Notes: generated by a model from the sequence alone, not told the origin. Positions 38,612 through 47,530 are shown, counted from the stretch's first letter. The stretch: DNA of 64,000 nucleotides from Alphaproteobacteria bacterium (GCA_017307275.1 JAFKFK010000010.1:1-64000); one strand, 5' to 3'. Made by a program: numbers and translations.

Positions 38612-38947
38612 ATGGCGATGGGCCTCACGACCGGACTTTGGGTCAGCGCACAGGTACGGCTGTGCGATCGCGCCTTCATCCCTGCGGCCGTCGTACGGCG
38701 CGGCGATCCCGATGCCGGCACGGTGCTGCTGAAGATCAACCGCTTCGAGGCCGGCGTGACGGTCTATACGCAGGCCAGCACCATGGATGACGCGCCGGCC
38801 TGGAGTCGAGGCACGGGGCCGACACCGGTCTCCGAGCCCGACGCCGACGCCTATATCGCGCGCCAGGTGGCCCGCGATCCCGACCTCTGGGTCCTCGAGA
38901 TCGAGGACCGCAAAGGCGAATACAAGATCGACGGAAAGATCGTCTGA
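38612..38947 (+). CDS. DUF1491 family protein
   Basis: A 111-residue protein resembling DUF1491, a small family largely confined to alphaproteobacteria and of unknown function. Characteristic parts are LWVSAQVRLCDRAFIPAAVV, GDPDAGTVLLKINRFEAG and the C-terminal DPDLWVLEIEDRKGEY. ATG at 38612 was chosen from three nearby in-frame starts because it follows the upstream gene by seven bases. It ends nine bases before the convergent peptidase gene. Confidence 0.8.
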   Translation: MAMGLTTGLWVSAQVRLCDRAFIPAAVVRRGDPDAGTVLLKINRFEAGVTVYTQASTMDDAPAWSRGTGPTPVSEPDADAYIARQVARDPDLWVLEIEDRKGEYKIDGKIV

Positions 38948-38956
38948 CGCCGCAGC

Positions 38957-39835
38957 TTATTGCGACGGCAGCACCGTGGTCGGGTCGATCGTCTTGCCCG
39001 CGCGGCGGACCTCGAAATGCAGCTGAGGCTCAGTCGAGCCACCGGAGTTGCCGACCTTCGCGATCGCCTGCCCCTTCTTCACGGTGTCGCCCTTCTTGAC
39101 CAGCAGCGCCTCGTTGTTGCCGTAGGCGGTGATGTAGCCACCGGAATGCTCGACCAGCAGCAGGTTGCCCATCTTGGCGACCTCGTTGCCGGCATAGATG
39201 ACCTTGCCGTTCTCGGCCGCCTTCACCGTCGTGCCCTTGGCGGCGGCGATATCGATGCCGTCGTTCCTCTGGCCGCCCGACGTGCCGTAGTTCGAGACAA
39301 CCTTGCCATTGACCGGCCAAGCCATGCGCGCTGGCGGCGTAGCGGGAACTTTGACGGACTGGGCCGCCGGCGCCAGTGGTGTCGGTTCGCCGGCAGGTGC
39401 CGCAGATCGCGGCGCCTCGCTTTGACCCGGAGCCGCCAGCGTCTCGCGCTTGACCGGCCCCGGCGCGCTGGGATTGGCCGCAGCGGTCTGGGTGGTGGCC
39501 GCAGTCCCGACATTGTCTGCCACGAAGCGGGCGCCCGGCATCTGCAGGGTCTGGCCCGCCTTCAGCGTGTAGGGTTGCTTGAGGTTGTTGCGGTCGATGA
39601 TCGTCTGACTCGACACGCCGTAGCGCTGCGACAGGCTCTCGACCGTGTCCTTGTCCTTCACGACATAGACCGGGACGGCATTGGGGCCGGCCGCTGAGCC
39701 GGGATACTCCATGGTGCCCTCACGGGCACCCATGACGGTATTGCAAGCGCCGAGCGCGACCGACAGCACCGCCATTGTACCCAGCGTGCGCAACCAGCCG
39801 GCCCATCGCGAGGGGAAGCGAGGGGCTCTGTTCAT
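38957..39835 (-). CDS. LysM and M23 peptidase-domain lipoprotein (NlpD/EnvC-like)
   Basis: A 292-residue predicted lipoprotein: the signal peptide ends in VALGAC, giving a lipidated Cys near residue 31. A LysM domain follows (about 55-100, with VKDKDTVESLSQRYGV), then a Pro/Ala linker and a C-terminal M23 domain with GIDIAAAKGTTVKAAENGKV and LHFEVRRAGKTIDP. The first zinc ligand His is replaced in the NDGIDIA position, so it is likely a noncatalytic activator of amidases, as in NlpD and EnvC. It ends the conserved pcm-surE-serS-tat operon. Confidence 0.9.
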   Translation of the reverse strand: MNRAPRFPSRWAGWLRTLGTMAVLSVALGACNTVMGAREGTMEYPGSAAGPNAVPVYVVKDKDTVESLSQRYGVSSQTIIDRNNLKQPYTLKAGQTLQMPGARFVADNVGTAATTQTAAANPSAPGPVKRETLAAPGQSEAPRSAAPAGEPTPLAPAAQSVKVPATPPARMAWPVNGKVVSNYGTSGGQRNDGIDIAAAKGTTVKAAENGKVIYAGNEVAKMGNLLLVEHSGGYITAYGNNEALLVKKGDTVKKGQAIAKVGNSGGSTEPQLHFEVRRAGKTIDPTTVLPSQ

Positions 39836-39897
39836 GAATCCATTTTACTGCATCACGATTCCGGCGGGAATCGGGCCAAGGACGATTTTTGGCCGTC

Positions 39898-40545
39898 TTA
39901 TCCCTGCCCCAGAACAGGCAATGGACCAGTGACAAGCGGCACGAAGCGCACGGGCATCAACGTATCGCGCTGCAGGCCGCGCTCGCTTTTCACGATTCGC
40001 TCGACGACCTGGGCCGTGGGATCGCGTCCCACCGGGACGATCAGGATGCCACCCACGGCAAGCTGGTCGATCAGGGCCTGCGGCCTTTCCTCGGCCGCGG
40101 CAGTGACGATGATGCGGTCGAACGGCGCCTGACCGGGCCAGCCCTTGCTGCCGTCGTTGATATCGACCACGACATTGTAGATGCCGAGATCGAGCAGCAG
40201 CCGTTCCGCTTCCTTTGACAAGGGCTTGAAGCGCTCGATCGAATAGACCCGTCGCGCCAGCTTGGCGAGCACGGCGGCCTGATAGCCTGAGCCCGTGCCG
40301 ATCTCGAGGACCTTCATGCGCGGACCGACCCGCAGCGCCTCGGTCATGGCGGCCACCACAAGCGGCTGGCTGATCGTCTGGCCGAAGGCAATGGGCAGCG
40401 CCGTATTCTCCCAGGCCCGCTCGGCGAAGGTAGGCGATACGAAACGCTCGCGATTGACCGCGGCGATTGCTGCCAAAACGTTTTCGTCCGTGATGCCCGA
40501 GTTGCGCAGCTCGGCAATCAGACGCTGCATGGCCGGCACGTTCAC
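39898..40545 (-). CDS. pcm: Protein-L-isoaspartate O-methyltransferase
   Basis: A 215-residue SAM-dependent enzyme that repairs isoaspartate in aged proteins. It has RERFVSPTFAERAWENTALP, the SAM loop VLEIGTGSGYQAAVLA, and FDRIIVTAAAEERPQALIDQL. The start is GTG at 40545. The gene lies 15 bases after surE, the usual arrangement in proteobacteria, where both respond to stationary phase. The C-terminus is slightly extended. Confidence 0.93.
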   Translation of the reverse strand: MNVPAMQRLIAELRNSGITDENVLAAIAAVNRERFVSPTFAERAWENTALPIAFGQTISQPLVVAAMTEALRVGPRMKVLEIGTGSGYQAAVLAKLARRVYSIERFKPLSKEAERLLLDLGIYNVVVDINDGSKGWPGQAPFDRIIVTAAAEERPQALIDQLAVGGILIVPVGRDPTAQVVERIVKSERGLQRDTLMPVRFVPLVTGPLPVLGQG

Positions 40546-40560
40546 GGCACCTGCCCCGCC

Positions 40561-41358
40561 TTACTCTGGATGCTCGGCGACCGCCTCGAACTCGGCGACG
40601 AGCTTGCGACGCATCGCCTCGTGGGTGAGGTCGAGTTGGAGCGGCGTCACCGAAATGTAGCCCGCGCGAACGGCAGCGATGTCGCTCGCCTCGTCGATCT
40701 CGCGCTCCTGCGGCGCGTATCCGATCCAATAGTAGGACCCGCCTCGCGGATCGTGGCGCTCGATGATGTAGCCGCCGAAACCGCGATTTCCCTGGTGAGT
40801 TACCCGGATGCCTTTGACCGACCCTGCAACGACGTCGGGGAAGTTGATGTTGACCAGCACGTTGCGCGGCCAGTCCATGGCGAGGACGCGCCGTGCCACG
40901 GTGGCGCCATGGGCGGTCGCGGTGCCCCACTTCACGGGATGGTCGTGCGTATAGGCCTGGCTGAAGGCAATCGACGGCAGGCCGAGCAAGCAGCCTTCCA
41001 TGGCCGCCGCGATCGTGCCCGAATAGGTCACGTCGTCGGCGATGTTGGTGCCACGATTGACGCCGGACAGGACGATGTCGGGCTTGCGATCCTTCAGCAG
41101 ATGCTTGACCGCAAACAGCACGCAGTCGGTCGGCGTACCCTCGATCGCGTACTTGCCTTCGCTCACTTCGCGCGAGCGGATCGGCCGCGACAGGGACAGC
41201 GAATGGCCGGCGCCGCTCTGATTGACCTCCGGTGCCACCACCCAGACATCGCTGGAAAGCTGCTCGGCGATCTCGATCAGGGCCTGCAGGCCGGGCGCGT
41301 GGATGCCGTCGTCGTTGGTGACGAGGATGCGAGCCTTGGCGAGATTGACCGCGTTCAC
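40561..41358 (-). CDS. surE: 5'/3'-nucleotidase SurE
   Basis: A 265-residue metal-dependent nucleotidase. The active-site motif [17 protein letters not shown] is at the N-terminus, and [20 protein letters not shown] carries further ligands. It dephosphorylates nucleoside monophosphates. The start is GTG at 41358, overlapping the serS stop (GTGA). The frame is open upstream in the serS gene, but the overlap start places the catalytic motif correctly. Confidence 0.96.
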   Translation of the reverse strand: MNAVNLAKARILVTNDDGIHAPGLQALIEIAEQLSSDVWVVAPEVNQSGAGHSLSLSRPIRSREVSEGKYAIEGTPTDCVLFAVKHLLKDRKPDIVLSGVNRGTNIADDVTYSGTIAAAMEGCLLGLPSIAFSQAYTHDHPVKWGTATAHGATVARRVLAMDWPRNVLVNINFPDVVAGSVKGIRVTHQGNRGFGGYIIERHDPRGGSYYWIGYAPQEREIDEASDIAAVRAGYISVTPLQLDLTHEAMRRKLVAEFEAVAEHPE

Positions 41359-42641
41359 TTCTTGGCCACGCCGGCTGCGATCGTCTCGACGCCGCGCATG
41401 TAGGGGCGCAGCGCGTCGGGAATCGTCACCGAGCCGTCCTCGTTCTGGTAGTTCTCCAGCACGGCAACCAGGGTGCGGCCGACCGCGAGGCCGGAGCCGT
41501 TCAGCGTGTGCACGAACCGCGTCCCCTTGCCCTCCTTGGGGCGGTAGCGCGCGTTCATGCGGCGGGCCTGGAAGTCCCCGCAATTCGAGCAGCTCGAAAT
41601 CTCGCGATAGGCGTTCTGGCCGGGCAGCCAGACCTCGAGATCGTAGGTCTTGCGCGCCGAGAATCCCATGTCGCCGCTGCAGAGCGTCAGGGTGCGATAG
41701 GCGAGGCCCAGCCGCTTCAAGACTTCCTCGGCCGACGCGGTCATGCGCTCGTGCTCGGCCTCCGATTGCTCGGGCGCGGCAATGCTGACCAGTTCGACCT
41801 TGGGGAACTGATGCTGGCGGATCATGCCGCGCGTGTCCTTGCCGGCGGCCCCCGCCTCGGAGCGGAAGCAGGGCGTGAAGGCCGTGAAGCGCAGCGGCAG
41901 GTCCTTCTCGTCCAGCACCATGTCGTTCACCAGGTTGGTGAGCGAGACCTCGGCCGTCGGGATCAGCCAGAAGCCGTTGTCGGTGCGGAACATGTCCTCG
42001 GCAAACTTCGGCAACTGGCCGACACCATAGACCGCGGCGTCCTTCACCAGCATCGGCGGGTCGATCTCGGTGTAGCCGTTCACCTCGGTATGCAGATCGA
42101 GCATGAACTGCGCAATCGCCCGCTCCAGCCGGGCCAGCCGGTTCTTCAGGAAGACGAAGCGGGAGCCCGAAATCTTGGCGGCCTGCGCGAAATCCATCTC
42201 GCCCAGGGCCTCGCCCAGCGCCACATGGTCCTTGGGCTGGAAGCTGAAATTGCGCTGGTTGCCGAAACGGCGAACCTCGACGTTGGCATGCTCGTCGCTG
42301 CCTGTCGGCACGTCGTCGGCAGGAATGTTGGGCAGGACCTCGAGATGGCGCTTCAGCTCCTCATCGAGGTGCTGCGCCTCGGCCTCGCCCTTCTTCAGCC
42401 CCTCTTCCAGGCCGGCAACCTCGGCCATCAGCTCGTCGGCAGGCTCGCCCTTGCGCTTGGCCATGCCTATCTGCTGGCTAAGCGTCTTGCGCCTGGCCTG
42501 TATCGCCTCGCTCTCCGAAATGGCAGCACGGCGGCGCTTATCGATCTCCAGGATGCCGGCCGACGCAGGCGCGAGGCCACGGCGCTGCAAACCCTGGTCG
42601 AAGGCTTCGGGACTGTCGCGGACGAAACGTATGTCGTGCAT
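41355..42641 (-). CDS. serS: Seryl-tRNA synthetase
   Basis: A 428-residue class II synthetase. The N-terminal coiled-coil arm (about 30-105) is followed by the catalytic core with class II motif 2 [20 protein letters not shown] and motif 3 [12 protein letters not shown]. Length and arrangement are normal. It starts two bases after tatC and overlaps surE by GTGA, so tatABC, serS, surE and pcm form one transcript unit in the minus direction. Confidence 0.97.
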   Translation of the reverse strand: MHDIRFVRDSPEAFDQGLQRRGLAPASAGILEIDKRRRAAISESEAIQARRKTLSQQIGMAKRKGEPADELMAEVAGLEEGLKKGEAEAQHLDEELKRHLEVLPNIPADDVPTGSDEHANVEVRRFGNQRNFSFQPKDHVALGEALGEMDFAQAAKISGSRFVFLKNRLARLERAIAQFMLDLHTEVNGYTEIDPPMLVKDAAVYGVGQLPKFAEDMFRTDNGFWLIPTAEVSLTNLVNDMVLDEKDLPLRFTAFTPCFRSEAGAAGKDTRGMIRQHQFPKVELVSIAAPEQSEAEHERMTASAEEVLKRLGLAYRTLTLCSGDMGFSARKTYDLEVWLPGQNAYREISSCSNCGDFQARRMNARYRPKEGKGTRFVHTLNGSGLAVGRTLVAVLENYQNEDGSVTIPDALRPYMRGVETIAAGVAKK

Positions 42642-42643
42642 GG

Positions 42644-43441
42644 CTAGGAGCTGGCCGCCTCGTCGGCTTTCTTCTCGGCTTCCTCGGCGGCCTTTTCCTC
42701 ACGCTCGCGTTTCCGCTCGATCCAGCCGCCGATCAGGATGCTGATCTCGTAGAAGGCCATCAGGGGAATGGCGAGCGCGATCTGGCTCACCACGTCGGGT
42801 GGAGCCAGGACAGCCGCGATGACGAAGGCGATGACGATGGCGTACCGGCGCTTGGACTTGAGCCCCTCGCTGGTGGCGATCCCGACCTGGATCAGAAGGG
42901 TCAGCAGGACCGGGACTTCGAAGGCAAAGCCGAAGGCGAAGACCAGCTGCAGAATGCGCTCTAGGTAGTCGGACGATCTCAGCGTCTTTTCGATGTCGGC
43001 CGGCGCATACTGCGTGAGCATGAAGTTGATCACGTAGGGCAGCACGACATAGTACATGAGCGCGCAGCCGGCATAGAACATGAACGGCGTAGCGACCAGG
43101 AAGGGCACGAAGGCGCGCTTCTCGTGCCTGTAGAGGCCGGGCGCGACAAACAGCCAGATCTGCACCGCAATGAGCGGGAAGCCGACAATCAGCGCGACGA
43201 ACGCCGACAGCTTCACGGTGACGAAGAAGAACTCGAAGATATCGAGGACGATGACCTTGTAGCCATCGGCCAATGCCGGCTGGATCAGGAACGAGAAGAT
43301 CGGCTTGGCAAAGTAGAAGGTAACGAAGAAGACAAGAAAAAAGCAGACAAGGGCATAGATCAGGCGTTTGCGCAGCTCGACCAGATGGTCGAGCAGCGGC
43401 ATCGGCTTGTCGTCTTCAGGTCCGTCGTGTGCCTGGGTCAC
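42644..43441 (-). CDS. tatC: Sec-independent translocase TatC
   Basis: A 265-residue six-helix inner-membrane protein that recognises twin-arginine signal peptides. The N-terminal [17 protein letters not shown] and following [19 protein letters not shown] are conserved TatC segments, and the family Pro-rich loop is [14 protein letters not shown]. The C-terminal tail is Lys/Glu/Ala-rich. Start is GTG at 43441. A 70-base gap separates it from tatB. Confidence 0.95.
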   Translation of the reverse strand: MTQAHDGPEDDKPMPLLDHLVELRKRLIYALVCFFLVFFVTFYFAKPIFSFLIQPALADGYKVIVLDIFEFFFVTVKLSAFVALIVGFPLIAVQIWLFVAPGLYRHEKRAFVPFLVATPFMFYAGCALMYYVVLPYVINFMLTQYAPADIEKTLRSSDYLERILQLVFAFGFAFEVPVLLTLLIQVGIATSEGLKSKRRYAIVIAFVIAAVLAPPDVVSQIALAIPLMAFYEISILIGGWIERKREREEKAAEEAEKKADEAASS

Positions 43442-43511
43442 GGTACGCTTCGCAGCATGGGAGCCGCGTTATGCCGTCCTTTGGCACTCGATTCAAAGTG
43501 CTATTTGGCAC

Positions 43512-43937
43512 TCAGCTGGCCGCAGCGGCCTTCGCCGGCTTCTCTTCAACTGCAGGCACGGGCGGCGCGATGGGCTCGGCCGCGATCTGAGGGGCCGATT
43601 CCGGTTCGACCAGCGGGTTGTCGATCTGGGCCTTGGCCTCGGCAAGGGCCTTCTCGCCCTCCGCCATGCCTTCCTGGATGGCGCTCTTGATCTGCTTGGT
43701 GGGGTCGAGCGACTGCAGATCGAGCCCCGGCGCGGACTCGAGTTGCTTCTTCACCTCATCGAGCTCGGACTGACGGACCATCTCATCGACATGGCCGCGG
43801 AATTCCGACGCCATGCCGCGCATCTGGGCCATCCACTTGCCCCAGCTACGCAGCAGGCTCGGCAGCTCCTTGGGGCCGATGACGACCAGCGCCACGACGG
43901 CAATGACCAGAAGCTCAGGACTGTCGATACCGAACAT
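43512..43937 (-). CDS. tatB: Sec-independent translocase TatB
   Basis: A 141-residue protein with one N-terminal helix (MFGIDSPELLVIAVVALVVI), the conserved GPKELPSLLRSWG hinge and an amphipathic helix, then a Glu/Ala/Pro-rich soluble tail. This is the TatB layout; it docks with TatC to receive Tat substrates. The tail ends in several Ala. It lies between tatA and tatC, with 52 bases to tatA. Confidence 0.93.
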   Translation of the reverse strand: MFGIDSPELLVIAVVALVVIGPKELPSLLRSWGKWMAQMRGMASEFRGHVDEMVRQSELDEVKKQLESAPGLDLQSLDPTKQIKSAIQEGMAEGEKALAEAKAQIDNPLVEPESAPQIAAEPIAPPVPAVEEKPAKAAAAS

Positions 43938-43989
43938 CGGCGTTCAGATCCTGCCGCAGCAAAGCGCCGCGGCTACTCCAGGCGTGTCG

Positions 43990-44247
43990 TCAGACTTTCG
44001 CATCCTGGTGGACCTGGCCACCCGGCGGCGTGGTGGTGGCCTGGGCCGAGATCGGCTTGGCCGCATCGCCCGGCTGCTGATTGGCTTGCGTCGGCGGCGT
44101 CTCCTCCTGCCCACCGACGCCCTTCTTGAAGGCCGAGAGGCCCTTGCCGAAGTCGCCCATGAGCTGGGAGATCTTGCCGCGACCGCCGAACAGCAGCAGC
44201 ACGACGGCCAGCACGATTAGCCAGTGCCAAATGCTGAAGCTACCCAT
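43990..44247 (-). CDS. tatA: Sec-independent translocase TatA
   Basis: An 85-residue TatA: one helix ([17 protein letters not shown]), then [20 protein letters not shown], the conserved hinge and amphipathic helix, and a short Gln/Pro-rich tail. It forms the protein-conducting pore with TatB and TatC. ATG at 44247 gives the normal short N-terminus. A longer frame overlapping it in another phase is a shadow. It is the first of the tatABC order. Confidence 0.94.
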   Translation of the reverse strand: MGSFSIWHWLIVLAVVLLLFGGRGKISQLMGDFGKGLSAFKKGVGGQEETPPTQANQQPGDAAKPISAQATTTPPGGQVHQDAKV

Positions 44248-44292
44248 GTGAAAATGCTCCCAAGATTTTTTACGGTCGGCGTGTCGAATTCA

Positions 44293-44314
44293 CGAGTGCC
44301 GATTATGGCACTCG
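44293..44314. repeat. 8-bp hairpin between scpB and tatA
   Basis: Perfect inverted repeat CGAGTGCC / GGCACTCG with a six-base loop (44301-44306) in the 111-base gap between the scpB stop and tatA start. No T-tract follows on either strand, so it is an unproven terminator or operator. A related GGCACTC sequence occurs twice in the tatB-tatC gap. Confidence 0.4.
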
Positions 44315-44358
44315 CGTTGAAGTCCCGGCAACCGGTCGAATAAGGTCGTATTGGGGCG

Positions 44359-45576
44359 TCAGCGCCCCGTCTCCTCGGTGGCAAGAGGCTCGGCAGCCTC
44401 GTCTTCCGTCGGTTCGAGCGGCAGGTCCGGCTCTTCTGGACGGAATATGGGGGGCTGCGAACGCGCGTCCAAGAGGCCAGCGGCTTTCAGTTCCTCCTGA
44501 CCCGGCAGGTCGTCGAGGCTCGGCAGGCCGAAATGCTCGAGGAAGAAATCGGTCGTGCCCCAGGTCACGGGCTTGCCGGGCGCACGGCGGCGGCCCATCG
44601 GCTTGATCCAGTTCTGCTCGAACAGCAGGTCGAGCGTGCCCTTGCTCAGGCCGACGCCACGTACCTGCTCGATCTCTGCACGTGTCACCGGCTGGTGGTA
44701 GGCGATGATGGCCAGCGTCTCGACCGAGGCCCGCGACAGTTTGCGCGTCACCGGCCGCTCGATCTTGAGCTTCTCGGCCAGGTCCGGCGCCGTACGGAAC
44801 GCATAGCCGCCCGCGACCTTGACCAGATTGACGCCCCGATTGGCGTAGAGCTCCGCGAGATCGGCCAGCAGCCGCGCGACATCGGCGTCGTTGGGCAGGC
44901 GCTCGGCCAGGTCCTTTTCGTCCAGGGCCTGGGCACCCGCAAAAATCAGCGCCTCCAGCAGACGCAGGTGCTGGGCATGGTCGGACGGAACCACATCGGT
45001 GACCTGGCCCGCGGCTGCGGCCGCCATTGCTGCGCCCGCAGCCGCGGCAACAACGGTCTCGGCTTCGACAGTTTCGGCCTCCGGCACCTCGGCTTCGAGA
45101 ACTTCGGTTTCGGGGACTTCGGCTTCGAGAACTTCGGTTTCGGGGACTTCGGCTTCCGAGGCCTCTTCTACAACGGCCTTTTCGACGTCCTCGTCGTTTT
45201 CCTCGTCCTCGTCCTCTTCGTCGTCGTCCTCTTCGTCATCGTCATCGTCATCATCGTCGGAGTCGTCATCATCGTCCGACTCGTCCTCATCATCATCCGA
45301 GTCGCCGTCATCCTCGTCGGATTCGTCGTCATCGGAATCATCGTCATCGTCATCATCGTCGTCGTCTGACTCGTCCTCATCGTCATCCGACTCATCGTCA
45401 TCGTCTTCATCGACGCCCTGCCGCTTCTTGGCGGCTTCCAGTTCCTCGTCCTCGGGCAGATCGCCGGCAACGGCTTCCGTCTCGGACGCAGGCTCGGCGA
45501 TCACCGCCTCCTGGTCCTTCGGCTCTTCGACAGCGGTCTCTTTGTTTTCTTGATCTGACATATCGGGAACCGTCAC
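44359..45576 (-). CDS. scpB: ScpB, segregation and condensation protein B, with acidic extension
   Basis: A 405-residue ScpB, which with ScpA bridges the SMC dimer in chromosome condensation. The conserved winged-helix core (about residues 200-360: LRLLEALIFAGAQALDEKDL, SRASVETLAIIAYHQPVTR, GLSKGTLDLLF) is normal. The N-terminal about 195 residues are unusual: a nearly pure Asp/Glu/Ser tract of about 75 residues, then Glu/Val/Pro repeats. Typical ScpB is about 180-240 residues. Start is GTG at 45576, overlapping the scpA stop (GTGA); an ATG at 45561 is also possible. Confidence 0.9.
   Translation of the reverse strand: MTVPDMSDQENKETAVEEPKDQEAVIAEPASETEAVAGDLPEDEELEAAKKRQGVDEDDDDESDDDEDESDDDDDDDDDDSDDDESDEDDGDSDDDEDESDDDDDSDDDDDDDDEEDDDEEDEDEENDEDVEKAVVEEASEAEVPETEVLEAEVPETEVLEAEVPEAETVEAETVVAAAAGAAMAAAAAGQVTDVVPSDHAQHLRLLEALIFAGAQALDEKDLAERLPNDADVARLLADLAELYANRGVNLVKVAGGYAFRTAPDLAEKLKIERPVTRKLSRASVETLAIIAYHQPVTRAEIEQVRGVGLSKGTLDLLFEQNWIKPMGRRRAPGKPVTWGTTDFFLEHFGLPSLDDLPGQEELKAAGLLDARSQPPIFRPEEPDLPLEPTEDEAAEPLATEETGR
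45061..45150. repeat. 30-bp tandem repeat in scpB
   Basis: Two perfect 30-base copies lie head to tail at 45091-45120 and 45121-45150, with a degenerate third unit at 45061-45090. The unit is in frame and encodes the ten-residue repeat EVPETEVLEA in the ScpB N-terminal extension, immediately C-terminal to the acidic tract. Such repeats can expand or contract by slippage without breaking the frame. Confidence 0.9.
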
Positions 45577-46433
45577 CGTTGCTCGGTACGTTTACGCAAA
45601 TGGATGGGGCCGAAACGCTCGGTCTGGCGCAGCTCGATCTGGCCGTCCTTGGCCAGCTGGAGGCCCGCCACGAATGTCGACGCGATGGCCGAGCGGCGCT
45701 TCGTCGGATCGGTGAGGCCGGCCGGCAGGAAGGCTTCCAAGGTCTGCCAATCGATGGCGATACCGAGCATCCGGCCGAGGCGCTCCGCGGCGTCCTCGAC
45801 CGAGAAGAACTGCATCGGCGCGATCTGGTAGGTGTCGGCATCCTTGGGGCGCACCTGATGGCCGTACGCCTGCAGCAGGTCGTAGAGCTTCACATCCCAG
45901 ACGGCGCGGCGGATGACAACGACACCCTCGGGCTGGCCGCGCGAGAAGATGTCCTTGCCGAGCTGCGGGCGCGCCATCAGGCGGGCGCCGGCCTCCTGCA
46001 TCGCCTCGAGACGGCGCAACTGCCATTGCAGCGCGTCGGCCATCTCCTGGCCCGACGGCTCTTCGCCCGCCGGCGGCTCCGGCAGCAACAGGCGCGACTT
46101 CAGATAGGCGAGCCATGCCGCCATCACGAGGTAGTCGGCGGCGAGTTCCAGTCTGAGGCGGCGGGCCTGGGCAACGTGCGCCAGATACTGATCGACCAGC
46201 GCCACCATCGAGATGCGACGAAGATCGACCTTCTGATCGCGCGCGAGGGTGAGCAGCAGGTCGAGTGGGCCTTCGAAGCCCTCGAGGTTGACGATCAGCT
46301 CGCCCTCGCCCGGCGCAATGACGTCGGGCCCGGCGGCATTGAAGCCGTCGGTGGCCGGTGCCGGTTCGGCAGGCGCCGCGGTCGCTTCGGCGACCGGAAC
46401 GTCTTCGGGGGGCGGGCTTGCGGGCTCGTTCAT
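45573..46433 (-). CDS. scpA: ScpA, segregation and condensation protein A
   Basis: A 286-residue kleisin that links the SMC heads. After a Pro/Ala-rich N-terminal tail of about 45 residues, the kleisin N-domain has LIVNLEGFEGPLDLLLTLAR and VDLRRISMVALVDQYL. A helical middle holds YLVMAAWLAYLKSRLLLP, and the C-terminal winged helix follows. Its stop overlaps the scpB start (GTGA), so the two partners are co-translated. The start ATG at 46433 is preceded by a long inverted repeat. Confidence 0.93.
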   Translation of the reverse strand: MNEPASPPPEDVPVAEATAAPAEPAPATDGFNAAGPDVIAPGEGELIVNLEGFEGPLDLLLTLARDQKVDLRRISMVALVDQYLAHVAQARRLRLELAADYLVMAAWLAYLKSRLLLPEPPAGEEPSGQEMADALQWQLRRLEAMQEAGARLMARPQLGKDIFSRGQPEGVVVIRRAVWDVKLYDLLQAYGHQVRPKDADTYQIAPMQFFSVEDAAERLGRMLGIAIDWQTLEAFLPAGLTDPTKRRSAIASTFVAGLQLAKDGQIELRQTERFGPIHLRKRTEQR

Positions 46434-46441
46434 GCAGCCCC

Positions 46442-46483
46442 GGTTTAGTCCAGTGGGAGCGCCTGCCGCCACTGGATTAAACC
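46442..46483. repeat. 15-bp inverted repeat between nagZ and scpA
   Basis: Arms GGTTTAGTCCAGTGG (46442-46456) and CCACTGGATTAAACC (46469-46483) are complementary at 14 of 15 positions, with a 12-base loop. On the plus-strand RNA the odd position is a G-U wobble; on the minus-strand mRNA it is a mismatch. It fills the gap between the nagZ stop and scpA start. It may be an attenuator, operator, RNA processing hairpin or a relic of a small mobile repeat. Confidence 0.8.
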
Positions 46484-46488
46484 CAGCC

Positions 46489-47520
46489 TTATCCCCATTC
46501 GGGCAGGAGTTCGGCGAGCCTTTTTGCAGCGTCCGAGAGGCCGCGGGCGCCGGCGGGATCCCGATGGCGGGCAAGGAAGGCGCGGCCCGCCTCGAAGCGA
46601 CGCCAGGCGGCATCGGTCATCGCCCCGGTACGGCCGGCAATCTCGACCATTTCTTCCATCCGGCCGTTGCAGTGCAGGGCGATGTCGCAGCCCGCCGCCA
46701 GCGCCCGGAAAGCCCGATCTCCCAGCGAACCACCCAGCGCCTGCATGGAAAGATCATCCGAGAGGAGCAGCCCGTCGAAACCGATATGGTCGCGGATGAC
46801 TTCCTTCACGCTGCGCGCCGATACCGTGACACAATCCTTGGCGTCGATCGCCTCGAAGAGGAGGTGCCCGGTCATCGCCCAAGGCAGGTCGGCCAGGAGC
46901 TTGAAGGGCACGAAGTCGGTGCGCTCCAGTTCGGCACGCGAGGCTGCCACCCTTGGCAGCGCATCGTGGCTGTCGACCGTGGCGCGGCCATGACCTGGAA
47001 TGTGCTTGATCACGGGCATCACGCCTTCGGCCAGCAGCCCCTCGGCCGCAGCTCGCCCCAGTGCCGCCACCGGCTCGGGCCGGTCGGCATAGGCCCGATC
47101 GCCGATCACGGCATGGGTCTCGGGAAACGCGATGTCGAGAACAGGCACGCAGTCGACGTCGCAGCCGACCGACGTCACGTCGGCCGCCAGCAGGCGGGAA
47201 TTGAGCTTGGTCGCCTCCAGCCCACGCTCCGGATCGCGGGCGTACAGGCTGCCCAGAAGACGGGCCGGTGGCGCCTTGCGCCAGTGCGGCGGACGCAGCC
47301 GCGCGACCCTGCCGCCTTCCTGGTCGATCAGGACGGGCGCATCGGCCCGCGCCACCGAGGAGCGCAGGTCGTCCGCCAACCGGCGTGCCCGGTCCGGCGT
47401 ATCGAAATTGCGGGCAAACAGGATGAAGCCCAGCGGATCGGCGTCACGAAAGAAGGCGCGCTCGTCAGGCGTCAGGTCGGGACCGGCGCAGCCCAGGATC
47501 GCCGCGCGCGGCACTCTCAT
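46489..47520 (-). CDS. nagZ: Beta-N-acetylhexosaminidase NagZ
   Basis: A 343-residue family 3 glycoside hydrolase that removes GlcNAc from recycled muropeptides in the cytoplasm. The diagnostic motif VIKHIPGHGRATVDSHDALP carries the His of the catalytic dyad, with VLIDQEGGRVARL upstream and FDGLLLSDDLSMQAL containing the catalytic Asp. ATG at 47520 is preferred over a TTG six bases upstream. Placement before scpA and after the SPOR gene is typical of alphaproteobacteria. Confidence 0.95.
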   Translation of the reverse strand: MRVPRAAILGCAGPDLTPDERAFFRDADPLGFILFARNFDTPDRARRLADDLRSSVARADAPVLIDQEGGRVARLRPPHWRKAPPARLLGSLYARDPERGLEATKLNSRLLAADVTSVGCDVDCVPVLDIAFPETHAVIGDRAYADRPEPVAALGRAAAEGLLAEGVMPVIKHIPGHGRATVDSHDALPRVAASRAELERTDFVPFKLLADLPWAMTGHLLFEAIDAKDCVTVSARSVKEVIRDHIGFDGLLLSDDLSMQALGGSLGDRAFRALAAGCDIALHCNGRMEEMVEIAGRTGAMTDAAWRRFEAGRAFLARHRDPAGARGLSDAAKRLAELLPEWG

Positions 47521-47530
47521 AGGCAAGATG

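Noticed and set aside
45200..45420. Short-period repeats that could suggest a CRISPR array or microsatellite locus
   Set aside because: They are Asp/Ser codon runs in the scpB frame with no spacer-repeat structure.
44891..45553. Plus-strand frame giving long serine runs
   Set aside because: Antisense of the Asp-rich tract in scpB; the scpB frame contains the conserved core and overlaps scpA in the expected way.
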